DNA of 5,804 nucleotides from G963692885 sp964657395 (lineage in GTDB: Bacteria; Acidobacteriota; Terriglobia; Terriglobales; Acidobacteriaceae): NCBI GenBank assembly GCA_964657395.1, contig CAZZUX010000164.1, positions 1-5,804 of the forward strand, read 5' to 3'. The position numbers were made by a program, and so were the translations under genes. The notes under the pieces were generated by a model, which was not told where the DNA came from, searched no databases, and saw only the letters and a program-made list of their open reading frames with translations. Below are positions 1-5,547 of the stretch, piece after piece (positions within the stretch are counted from its first letter, which is position 1; each line of letters begins with the position of its first letter).

Positions 1-419
1 AGCGTCTCCTCCTGCGAGGTCAGCGCGTCGTAGCCGTGCAGGTGGTAAATGTCGATATAGTCCGTGCCCAGCCGCTTCAGACTGCCCTCCACCTGCTGCA
101 GAATGTGGTGGCGCGACGACCCCAGGTCATTCGGACCCTTGCCGGTTCGGAAGGTTGTCTTGGTCGAAATCAGCACATCCGCGCGGCGCTTGCCGATCGC
201 CTTCCCCAGGATCTCCTCCGACACGCCATCTGAATACACATCTGCCGTATCGAACAGGTTCACGCCTGCTTCCAGGCAGATATCCAGCAGCCGCGTCGCC
301 TCCGCCACATCCGACGAGCCCCACGCCTTGAAAAACTCGTTGCTGCCGCCGAACGTTCCCGTACCGAAGCAGAGCACCGGCACCATCAATCCCGAACCAC
401 CAAGCTGTCTGAATTCCAT
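1..419 (-). CDS. Aldo/keto reductase, N-terminal part (cut by left edge)
   Basis: NAD(P)H-dependent reductase of the aldo/keto reductase superfamily, which reduces aldehydes and ketones in the cytoplasm on a TIM barrel. The first 139 residues and part of codon 140 are present; the C-terminal half lies outside the window. The start reads MEFRQLGGSGLMVPVLCFGT, the usual first strand. Family catalytic residues are visible: Asp57 and Tyr62 in FDTADVYSDG, Lys87 in STKT, and His128 in DIYHLHG. The start at 419 fits the family N-terminus, although no Shine-Dalgarno sequence precedes it. It lies 34 bases inside the end of the upstream membrane protein gene, so translation is probably coupled to that gene. 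It is the third gene of a minus-strand operon headed by a ribbon-helix-helix protein. The substrate cannot be told; the subgroup resembles the broad YajO/Tas-like oxidoreductases. The superfamily assignment is very secure. Confidence 0.95.
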   Translation of the reverse strand, partial: MEFRQLGGSGLMVPVLCFGTGTFGGSNEFFKAWGSSDVAEATRLLDICLEAGVNLFDTADVYSDGVSEEILGKAIGKRRADVLISTKTTFRTGKGPNDLGSSRHHILQQVEGSLKRLGTDYIDIYHLHGYDALTSQEET

Positions 420-838
420 AGACAATCAGATGAATGCAGCGCCGCCCGTGATGCAACAAACGGCCGGCCCGGCGATCGTCCAAACAAATACCCAAGCAGC
501 AGCGTGATCAACGGCAGCACTGTCTTTGTCACCAGCAGATCGAAGACGTTGTCGATTGAGTCGCGATACTGCTGGTACACCTCTTTGTGTATCTCGAGCT
601 TGTCCTTGATCTCCGCCGCGCTACCCGTTGTCAGCGAAGGGAACTGCGGCAGATGCAGCAGGTAGTAGCCCAGCAGTACCGAGGCAATCAGCAGCATCCA
701 CACCAGTCCCCACGAAACAAACAACGTCCCCCACTGCTCCAGAAAGCTGGTCGGCCGAATATCGCGAACGCCGCCCGCAGCGCCTTCACTGATGCGTATG
801 ACCTCCGGCGAAAACCTGCCTTGCTCCGGCGTACTCAT
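386..838 (-). CDS. Two-helix membrane protein of unknown function
   Basis: I do not recognise a named family. The 150-residue product has a polar N-terminus (about 1-35), a hydrophobic helix at about 39-61 (FVSWGLVWMLLIASVLLGYY), a charged stretch at about 75-97 that looks helical (EIKDKLEIHKEVYQQYRD), and a second hydrophobic helix at about 100-120 ending LGYLFGR. No signal peptide is seen, so it is probably an inner-membrane protein with the charged segment exposed on one side. Its ATG shares the ATGA overlap with the stop of the upstream ribbon-helix-helix gene, so the two are surely co-transcribed and translationally coupled; an AAGGA lies about 12 bases upstream. The last 30 residues after LFGRSPGRP look unlike a conserved domain, and about the last 10 codons plus the stop overlap the aldo/keto reductase gene in another frame. 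This suggests the tail was added by loss of an older stop codon. Confidence 0.8.
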   Translation of the reverse strand: MSTPEQGRFSPEVIRISEGAAGGVRDIRPTSFLEQWGTLFVSWGLVWMLLIASVLLGYYLLHLPQFPSLTTGSAAEIKDKLEIHKEVYQQYRDSIDNVFDLLVTKTVLPLITLLLGYLFGRSPGRPFVASRAALHSSDCLWNSDSLVVRD

Positions 839-1041
839 GGCAGAACAATGTCCTTCTTCACCACACCATTGCTGTCCGTAATCGACAACCGGTTCGGCCC
901 ATTCGCATCCGGCACCTCTGACTTCAGGTACTGATAGGTCGACACTGCCCTGCGGATCACATCCGCCTTGCTGCCACCATTCGCCAGCTTGTTCAACGTC
1001 TCGTTGAACTGGTCGTCAATGTCGATTGTGAATCGAGGCAT
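835..1041 (-). CDS. Ribbon-helix-helix (CopG/Arc-type) DNA-binding protein
   Basis: A 68-residue protein with the layout of a ribbon-helix-helix repressor: a short beta strand (RFTIDI, 3-8) that would pair with its partner in a dimer and enter the DNA major groove, helix A at about 10-20 (DQFNETLNKLA), a glycine-rich turn (GGS, 22-24) and helix B at about 25-41 (KADVIRRAVSTYQYLKS). The tail (NRLSITDSNG...IVLP) is a short beta-type extension often seen in such proteins. A longer reading frame begins at 1137, but the start at 1041 is preferred: GGAGG lies 4 bases before its ATG, the fold begins right there, and the added upstream residues look random. It heads the operon with the membrane protein (4-base overlap) and the aldo/keto reductase. 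A palindrome sits in its own promoter, so autorepression is a reasonable inference. It could also be an antitoxin-like protein, but no toxin follows. Confidence 0.88.
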   Translation of the reverse strand: MPRFTIDIDDQFNETLNKLANGGSKADVIRRAVSTYQYLKSEVPDANGPNRLSITDSNGVVKKDIVLP

Positions 1042-1068
1042 ACTCCCTCCACGGCAATTCGTACCGCC

Positions 1069-1097
1069 TTTATACTGCGCGCTCATCTGAGCGTCCA
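1069..1097 (-). promoter_or_regulatory. Candidate sigma-70-type promoter for the ribbon-helix-helix operon
   Basis: Read on the minus strand, TGGACG (1097-1092) and TATAAA (1074-1069) are separated by exactly 17 bases. They match 4 of 6 and 5 of 6 positions of the TTGACA/TATAAT consensus. Transcription would begin near 1062, giving a leader of about 20 bases that contains the GGAGG ribosome-binding site before the start at 1041. A TATACT at 1071-1076 on the plus strand overlaps this -10 box and could serve the epoxide hydrolase, but its -35 region (TCCACG) is poor. Confidence 0.5.
1080..1093. promoter_or_regulatory. 14-base palindrome, likely operator
   Basis: CGCTCA-TC-TGAGCG is a perfect inverted repeat with a 2-base centre. 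It lies almost entirely in the spacer between the -35 and -10 boxes of the minus-strand promoter, and near where a plus-strand transcript for the epoxide hydrolase would begin. A dimeric repressor bound there would block the minus promoter. The ribbon-helix-helix protein encoded next to it is the obvious candidate. The palindrome is seen directly; the partner is inferred. Confidence 0.5.
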
Positions 1098-1127
1098 CCC
1101 GGCATGAGGCGCATCCAACGAAGGACA

Positions 1128-2270
1128 ATGCCCTCACCCTACACGATCCACATACCCGAGGAACGACTCGCGACCATCCGGGCGAAAGTCGATGCGTACG
1201 ACTGGAGCCAGCTTCCCGACGCCGGAGGCTGGAAAGCAGGCGTCGGCGTCAACGACCTCAAGCGTCTCGTCACCTACTGGCAGAAAACGTACGACTGGCG
1301 CAAAGTCGAGCAGCGTCTCAATCAGCTCCCTAATTTCACAGCCAGCGTCGATGGCCAGCAGCTGCATTTTCTCCATGTAAAAGGCAATGGTTCCAAGCCG
1401 CCGATCCTGCTTCTCCACGGCTGGCCCGGCTCCTACCTTGAATTCGAAAAGCTGCTCGACCCGCTCTCAGCAGGCGGGCACGACATCATCATCCCCTCGC
1501 TTCCTGGCTTTGCCTTCTCCCAGCCGATCACCGGCATCCTCGGTCCGCGTCGCATCGCTCAACGGATGCACACGTTGATGGTCCAGCTATTCGGATCGAC
1601 CCGCTTCATCGTGCAGGGCGGCGACTGGGGCGCACACATCTCCATCTGGATCGCTCACCAGTACCCCGAAGCATTGCTAGGCCTCCACATCAACATGGTC
1701 AGCGTCGCTGCCGCAGATGTTTCCCCGACCACTGCAGAGGAGAAAGACTGGTTCTCCGGGCGTGCCGAAATTCTCGATCGCGAGACCGGCTACAGTCACG
1801 AACAAAGCACCCGTCCACAAACCCTCGGCGTCGCCATGGCCGACAGTCCAGTCGGCGCCGCCGCATGGATCCTTGAAAAATTCGGCATGTGGGCCGACTT
1901 GCCCAAACTTGCTGACGGCAGCCCCGACCTCTGGAGCAAATTCTCGGAAGAAGAATTGCTAACCAACATCATGCTCTACCTGGCACCCTCCTCCGTCGTC
2001 ACGGCGACCTGGATCTATCACGGCCGCCGTCTCGAAGGTTCAGACCGCCTTCCCGCCGGCACGCGCGTCCAGGTGCCCATGGGAGTCGCCGCCTTCCCCG
2101 ATCCCGTCTTCCTGCCGCCGCCGCGCTCCTTCGTCGAGAAGACTTACAACGTCGTCCACTGGAGCAAGCCATCCGCAGGCGGCCACTTCGCCGCCATGGA
2201 ACAGCCCGCCCTGATGCTCGCTGACCTGCGCGCCTTCATCTCGACTCTGGACACAAAGGACCCGGGATAA
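1128..2270 (+). CDS. Epoxide hydrolase, microsomal-type (EHN domain plus alpha/beta hydrolase)
   Basis: Hydrolyses epoxides to diols through a covalent ester on an aspartate. The 380-residue length is typical of soluble bacterial members. The epoxide hydrolase N-terminal domain occupies about 3-105 (YTIHIPEERL, DLKRLVTYW) and the alpha/beta hydrolase core the rest. Visible features are the oxyanion-hole HGWPGS at 98-102, the nucleophile Asp166 in GGDWGA, a likely ring-activating Tyr297 in WIYHGRR, and the catalytic His353 in GGHFAAMEQP. The charge-relay acid, a Glu in FPSE of the mammalian enzyme, is not in the same place: here the segment reads FPDPVF, so Asp325, one position earlier, may serve. 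The start at 1128 is chosen over 1104 because AAGGA immediately precedes it (spacing only 2 bases) and the homologous region begins there. There is no membrane anchor, so it is cytoplasmic. The gene is divergent from the ribbon-helix-helix operon. The physiological substrate is unknown. Confidence 0.94.
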   Translation: MPSPYTIHIPEERLATIRAKVDAYDWSQLPDAGGWKAGVGVNDLKRLVTYWQKTYDWRKVEQRLNQLPNFTASVDGQQLHFLHVKGNGSKPPILLLHGWPGSYLEFEKLLDPLSAGGHDIIIPSLPGFAFSQPITGILGPRRIAQRMHTLMVQLFGSTRFIVQGGDWGAHISIWIAHQYPEALLGLHINMVSVAAADVSPTTAEEKDWFSGRAEILDRETGYSHEQSTRPQTLGVAMADSPVGAAAWILEKFGMWADLPKLADGSPDLWSKFSEEELLTNIMLYLAPSSVVTATWIYHGRRLEGSDRLPAGTRVQVPMGVAAFPDPVFLPPPRSFVEKTYNVVHWSKPSAGGHFAAMEQPALMLADLRAFISTLDTKDPG

Positions 2271-2282
2271 GTCCGGGCCTTT
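2255..2282 (+). terminator. Possible intrinsic terminator overlapping the epoxide hydrolase stop
   Basis: AAAGG-A-CCCGG and CCGGGCCTTT pair over 10 base pairs with one bulged A and a 7-base loop that holds the TAA stop. A short T-rich stretch (CTTTAT) ends the right arm, but there is no long T run. Placement at the very end of the gene and before the AraC gene favours a terminator, although a weak one. Confidence 0.45.
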
Positions 2283-2337
2283 ATCATCCGCTGGTCAAAG
2301 TTCCGACCCTGCGCTACGCTCCTCATCAAGAGGGCAG

Positions 2338-3186
2338 ATGCGCATGGCTGATGACCTTGGCGAAACGCCGTTGCTCAAGGTGCAAAGCGCCTCGCCTGCG
2401 CCTGCCCTGCGGCCATTCATCCGTGCCTACGTGCAGCGCGAAGCACATCTCGGCAACCAGCAGCTGGTGGAACCCGTCGTAGCGCGGCTTGGCGTCATGC
2501 TCGAATTCGAATTTGCCGGATCCTATGAAGTCCGCAACTACGGATCGGAAACCCTCGAAGAGCCAAATGCCATCTCCGTCATCGGACCCCAGGGCTGGCG
2601 GCGCTCCCGCCTCATCATCCGCGGCCACATCGAGTCACTCGTCGTTATGTTTCAGCCCTGCGGCTTCCATGCTCTCTTCTCCGTGCCTACACTGCTCCTC
2701 TCCAATGCAGGAACCGAAGGCCATGCACTGCTCGGCCCCGCCATATCGCGTCTTCATCAGGAGCTGGGCAATCTTTCCTCATTCTCTGAGCGTGCCAAGG
2801 CGCTCGACGCTTATTGCGTTCACCGGCTGGCCGCTGCGCAATCTTCCGATCCTGTGTACAAAGCTCTCCAGCGCCTCACCGAAACCGGTGGAAGGATAGC
2901 GGATGTGGCCCGCCAGACGGGTGTCAGCCCTCGTCAGCTGGAGCGAAAGTCGCTCGCCTGTGCCGGCCTCTCCCCGAAGACGCTCACCCGCATTGCGAGA
3001 TTCAGTCGGGCTCTCCAGCTCAGGTCAGAGGCTGCGCTCAACTGGACGGAGATCGCTCATGCAGCGGACTACCACGACCAGATGCACCTCATCCGCGACT
3101 TCCGCGAGTTTGCCGGAGAAGCTCCCACTTCAGCGTTGCAGGAGATCGCCCCGGAACACCTCATACACTTCGCTATGAGCCATTAG
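2338..3186 (+). CDS. AraC-family transcriptional regulator with DUF6597-like sensor domain
   Basis: A DNA-binding regulator of 282 residues. The N-terminal part (about 15-150) matches the DUF6597-type sensor, with typical LRPFIRAYV at 24-32 and FQPCGFHALFSVP at 105-117. The C-terminal AraC domain has two helix-turn-helix units: about 186-212 (RIADVARQTGVSPRQLER, then GLSPKTLTRIARF) and about 235-262 (NWTEIAHAADYHDQMHLIRDFREFAGEAP). The DQ-HLIRDF variant is characteristic of this subgroup. GAGGG at 2330-2334 lies 3 bases from the ATG at 2338 and 9 bases from a second in-frame ATG at 2344, so the protein may start two residues later. The ligand is unknown. It follows the epoxide hydrolase on the same strand after 67 bases and meets a minus-strand membrane protein gene 12 bases beyond its stop. 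It could regulate either neighbour or itself; nothing in the sequence decides this. Confidence 0.93.
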   Translation: MRMADDLGETPLLKVQSASPAPALRPFIRAYVQREAHLGNQQLVEPVVARLGVMLEFEFAGSYEVRNYGSETLEEPNAISVIGPQGWRRSRLIIRGHIESLVVMFQPCGFHALFSVPTLLLSNAGTEGHALLGPAISRLHQELGNLSSFSERAKALDAYCVHRLAAAQSSDPVYKALQRLTETGGRIADVARQTGVSPRQLERKSLACAGLSPKTLTRIARFSRALQLRSEAALNWTEIAHAADYHDQMHLIRDFREFAGEAPTSALQEIAPEHLIHFAMSH

Positions 3187-3198
3187 CCCGGCGCACAC

Positions 3199-3945
3199 TC
3201 ACAACAACCAACGATCCGCAATGGAATGCCACAACGGGATGTGGGAGATCATGACACCAAATGGCGGCATCGTCAGGATAAGCATCGGAACACCCCAGCG
3301 GTACGCCCTCTGAATGGATCCCCTGCTCAGAAGGTCATACACAGGTCCGGCAAGATAAAAGCACAGCGCCAGTGACAGCGTCAGCATGTTGATGCCGGCC
3401 AGCGCTCTTCCGAACGCCGGGAAGAAGAACAGTTGTGTCGCCATCAGGATCAGGCGCTTGTGCGTCTCTCCATCTCGCCGCAGTCGCAAGCCGAAATAAA
3501 TGAAGACCGCGAAAAGCGCCATCTGCCCAAACGAAACAGCAAGCAGGCTGTATCGATCCGGAAAAGGAAAAAACCTACCCTGGCGCGCCTGCCGAAGCGC
3601 AACAGCAGATCCCAGCACCACCACACCGGACGCGAGTACGCCGCCCACAATGCCAAGACTGCGATGCAGCTTCATACGCCCATACATCGCAAGCAGGTTC
3701 TGCAGCAGGTAGAACAGGATCCAGCCCGTAAAGACTGCTCCGTGTACGTGCACCCAGAACGGAATCGCAGGACTGTGAAAATAGCTGCGCGCATAGTACG
3801 TCCTGGTAAACCCTGCAACCACGCCTGCCGCGATAGCAAACGCCATCACCGTGTAAAAGCGATGATCTGTCCGCCGCCTGCGATCCGCCGGCACCATCCT
3901 GCTCATACGCTGTTCGTTGCCCAGCACTGCGATTTTATCTGCCAT
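3199..3945 (-). CDS. Polytopic membrane protein of unknown function, about seven helices
   Basis: I do not recognise a named gene; the layout recalls DUF2306-like and related small membrane proteins with conserved histidines. The 248-residue product has a basic cytoplasmic-type N-terminus (DRRRRTDHR, 21-29) and hydrophobic segments at about 31-48, 63-86, 97-117, 134-153, 164-183, 186-206 and 216-236. Histidines sit at or near helix ends: His66 and His68 (WVHVHG), His94 (KLHRSLG), His162 (ETHKRL), and His235 and His240 near the C-terminus. In this kind of protein they may bind haem or metal, which is an inference. A longer reading frame begins at 4140, but the start at 3945 is preferred: GAGGG lies 4 bases upstream, and the extra upstream residues overlap the DinB gene and look random. 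It is convergent with the AraC gene (12 bases). It lies 131 bases after the DinB gene on the same strand, so it probably has its own promoter. Confidence 0.82.
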   Translation of the reverse strand: MADKIAVLGNEQRMSRMVPADRRRRTDHRFYTVMAFAIAAGVVAGFTRTYYARSYFHSPAIPFWVHVHGAVFTGWILFYLLQNLLAMYGRMKLHRSLGIVGGVLASGVVVLGSAVALRQARQGRFFPFPDRYSLLAVSFGQMALFAVFIYFGLRLRRDGETHKRLILMATQLFFFPAFGRALAGINMLTLSLALCFYLAGPVYDLLSRGSIQRAYRWGVPMLILTMPPFGVMISHIPLWHSIADRWLL

Positions 3946-3970
3946 CGTTCCCTCTTCCAGGTGGGGCGTC

Positions 3971-3994
3971 GTGACAGCAGCGTAGAAGTGACAG
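3971..3994. repeat. Short direct repeat upstream of the membrane protein gene
   Basis: GTGACAG occurs at 3971-3977 and again at 3988-3994, 17 bases apart from start to start (CTGTCAC twice on the minus strand). It lies 26-49 bases before the start of the minus-strand membrane protein gene, within the 131-base gap that otherwise shows no clear promoter apart from a TACTAT. It could be a paired regulator site, or chance. Confidence 0.25.
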
Positions 3995-4076
3995 TCGAGA
4001 TCGAAATAGTACAAACGCGACAAAATAGCGCATGATCCGGTGCGGAGGCTCAGTGCCGACTCAGCCGTACGATCTT

Positions 4077-4643
4077 CTACCTGGTTTGCAAGTCTCCGAA
4101 GCTCGCCCGGATCCGCGCCAATTGGAACCTGTGATGGCACAGGTGCGCCGAGAAATGCTGCAAAACCTCTTCAAACGTCATCCATCCAGCGAAGGGATGA
4201 CAGAAGAGTCCGCATCGGGTATCGCCAGGACCAAGGCTCTGGACAAGCTGTCCAAGCTCCTTCCGTGTCAACGCCCATGCGTCGGTGACCTGCGCCCAGG
4301 TAGTTTGCGGATCCGGACGGATCTCTTCCGCGCCCGCCGGAACCTGGAAGCTCCGGTCGGAACGAAGTGCGCGATCAAGGTCGGCTACGCGGGGCCTTTC
4401 CTCGGTGCCAAGCGGGTGAGGATTCCGCAAACCCTCCTGCAGGTCGCCCAGGGTCCCGGTCTCTGCCCTCACGATATGATCCAGAACCTCGATCGCCGTC
4501 CACGCAGTCGGAGCCGGACGGAAGCTCAAGCAGTTTGGAGACCACCCGCCGAGTTCCGCGAGAGTCTCGATACGCTGAGTTTCCAGTTCTGCTAAAGCTT
4601 GATAGCAACTATCCAGATCTTTGGACATCGTCGTCAGTGTCAT
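4077..4643 (-). CDS. DinB-superfamily protein (putative metal-dependent enzyme)
   Basis: Member of the DinB/YfiT-like four-helix bundle superfamily, probably the DinB_2 branch, 188 residues or 183 if the second ATG at 4628 is used. The three histidines that bind the metal in this fold are visible: His56 in EVLDHIVRAE on the second helix, and His167 and His171 in HFSAHLCHHRFQLARI near the C-terminus. The intervening WTAIEVLDH and WMTFEEVLQHF segments are also typical. Superfamily members include thiol-S-transferases that use bacillithiol or mycothiol and maleylpyruvate isomerases, so a thiol-related transfer is possible, but no substrate can be named. No strong Shine-Dalgarno precedes either start. 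A GATAAT at 4661-4666 (minus strand) could be a -10 box; if so, the transcript would begin near 4654 and the start at 4628 would be more likely. It follows the secreted I42-NlpE protein gene by 50 bases and may share its transcript. Confidence 0.87.
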   Translation of the reverse strand: MTLTTMSKDLDSCYQALAELETQRIETLAELGGWSPNCLSFRPAPTAWTAIEVLDHIVRAETGTLGDLQEGLRNPHPLGTEERPRVADLDRALRSDRSFQVPAGAEEIRPDPQTTWAQVTDAWALTRKELGQLVQSLGPGDTRCGLFCHPFAGWMTFEEVLQHFSAHLCHHRFQLARIRASFGDLQTR

Positions 4644-4693
4644 CTCGTTTTGGCCCGACCATTATCATCCAGAACGCGCTTCCACAAACACCG

Positions 4694-5500
4694 TCACTGC
4701 TCCAGATCCGCCGTCTTCTCGAGCCACTGCTTCGCACCCTGCGCCTCAGGAAATGGAAGCATCTGCGCATCCAGCAGCACCAGCCGCGTCCCGTCCACCT
4801 TCCAGTTCTCGATGCCGCCGCCCGGCGCAGTCAGCACATACACCGTCATCGCGGGGTCCGCATACGTCCCATGCAGAACCGTCCAGCGCCCACTCCCTGC
4901 AACTGTCTTCTCCCCACCCGGTGCTCCCTGGAACCGTCTAACTTCCGTAAACACCGTGCCCGTCAGCTCCTTCGCATCCGCCGCATACAGCGTCAGCGAA
5001 ACCCCGATACCGGTGCAGCCTTCGCAGGCCAGTGCGCCCGTATACATTCCCAGGTGCGCGAGTGACGATTGCAGCGGATCACTCTCTTTCTCCTCGCCAT
5101 TCGCGATCAGCGGATCCCGCGCAATCTCTACCGCGATCTTCATCTGCTTCGCCGGAGCCACGCTCTTCTCGTCATTCGGCCGCAGATAGTCAATGTTCAC
5201 AGCCGCGCTGCCCGCCGCCACGGCCCGCCACACAAACAGCTGGATGCCCGAAGCATCAAGCCGCCCGCTTTCCGGCCGCACATTGTTGCCCATCAGCACC
5301 AGGTGCGACGCATCCATCTGGCTGACTCTCCACCGGTAACCCTTCGCTGGTGTCGTCGGCAGCTCCACCCGCAGCCGGTCACCCACATGCAGCACCACTG
5401 TCGACGACGTATCCTCCGGACCAAGCCGCACCGTCACCGCACCGGCAGATGCGGCGCAGAACCAGGCCGCCGCAACCATCGTCCACCATCCACTACGCAA
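4694..5500 (-). CDS. Secreted protein with chagasin-like (I42) inhibitor and NlpE-like domains
   Basis: An exported 268-residue protein, numbered from a TTG start at 5500. Residues 1-21 form a signal peptide (Arg2, hydrophobic core, cleavage after ASAGA). About 33-127 match the I42 family of cysteine-peptidase inhibitors: the TTPAKGYRW loop (49-57, compare NPTTGYxW), the GIQLFVWRA segment, and LRPN at 106-109 for the third binding loop. About 148-252 resemble the N-terminal domain of NlpE, the copper and envelope-stress lipoprotein: MYTGALACEGCTGIGVSLTLY carries Cys159-x-x-Cys162. No lipobox is present, so it is probably soluble in the periplasm or released. The TTG is chosen because GGGGAGG (5507-5513) lies 6 bases upstream and it gives the signal peptide a basic start; the ATG at 5479 would remove it, and a frame open to 5683 would read into hisS. 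It is divergent from hisS. The I42 assignment is stronger than the NlpE one. Confidence 0.85.
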   Translation of the reverse strand: MRSGWWTMVAAAWFCAASAGAVTVRLGPEDTSSTVVLHVGDRLRVELPTTPAKGYRWRVSQMDASHLVLMGNNVRPESGRLDASGIQLFVWRAVAAGSAAVNIDYLRPNDEKSVAPAKQMKIAVEIARDPLIANGEEKESDPLQSSLAHLGMYTGALACEGCTGIGVSLTLYAADAKELTGTVFTEVRRFQGAPGGEKTVAGSGRWTVLHGTYADPAMTVYVLTAPGGGIENWKVDGTRLVLLDAQMLPFPEAQGAKQWLEKTADLEQ

Positions 5501-5506
5501 CCCCTG

Positions 5507-5513
5507 CCTCCCC
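5507..5513 (-). promoter_or_regulatory. Strong ribosome-binding site that supports a TTG start
   Basis: On the minus strand GGGGAGG is followed by six bases (CAGGGG) and then TTG at 5500-5498. No ATG or GTG in frame stands at this distance; the next in-frame ATG is seven codons further in and has only a weak GGTGG before it. Confidence 0.6.
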
Positions 5514-5534
5514 GTGATCCGTATGCATTCGATA

Positions 5535-5547
5535 CACTTTGAAAGTG
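5535..5547. promoter_or_regulatory. 13-base palindrome between the divergent I42-NlpE and hisS genes
   Basis: CACTTT-G-AAAGTG is a perfect inverted repeat with a one-base centre, in the 91-base gap between the two divergent starts (5501-5591). It could be an operator for either gene. No convincing -35/-10 pair was found in the gap on either strand; TTGAAA at 5540-5545 on the plus strand, inside the palindrome, is the best -35-like element. Confidence 0.35.

Noticed and set aside
835..1041. Toxin-antitoxin module
   Set aside because: The ribbon-helix-helix protein could be an antitoxin, but the next gene is a two-helix membrane protein without RelE, MazF or PIN features, and its 150 residues are long for a small membrane toxin.
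1042..1137. N-terminal extension of the ribbon-helix-helix protein to 1137
   Set aside because: The extension would cover its own promoter and palindrome and the start of the epoxide hydrolase; the strong GGAGG fits the start at 1041.
3433..4035. 200-codon plus-strand open frame opposite the membrane protein
   Set aside because: The minus-strand frame has clear membrane helices and a ribosome-binding site; the plus-strand frame has many Arg, His and Gln residues and no recognisable fold.
4047..4066. Hairpin GGCT(C)AGT-GCCG-ACT(C)AGCC just after the DinB stop
   Set aside because: It pairs over eight positions with one C-C mismatch, but no T run follows on the minus strand, so I do not call it a terminator.
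3946..4140. N-terminal extension of the seven-helix membrane protein to an ATG at 4140
   Set aside because: It would overlap the DinB gene by 64 bases, the added residues look random, and a good GAGGG site precedes the ATG at 3945.
4032..5189. Long plus-strand open frames (187, 232 and 196 codons) across the DinB and I42-NlpE genes
   Set aside because: They are antisense to two minus-strand genes with clear domain motifs, are rich in Arg, Ser and Pro as expected of GC-rich shadow frames, and show no domain.
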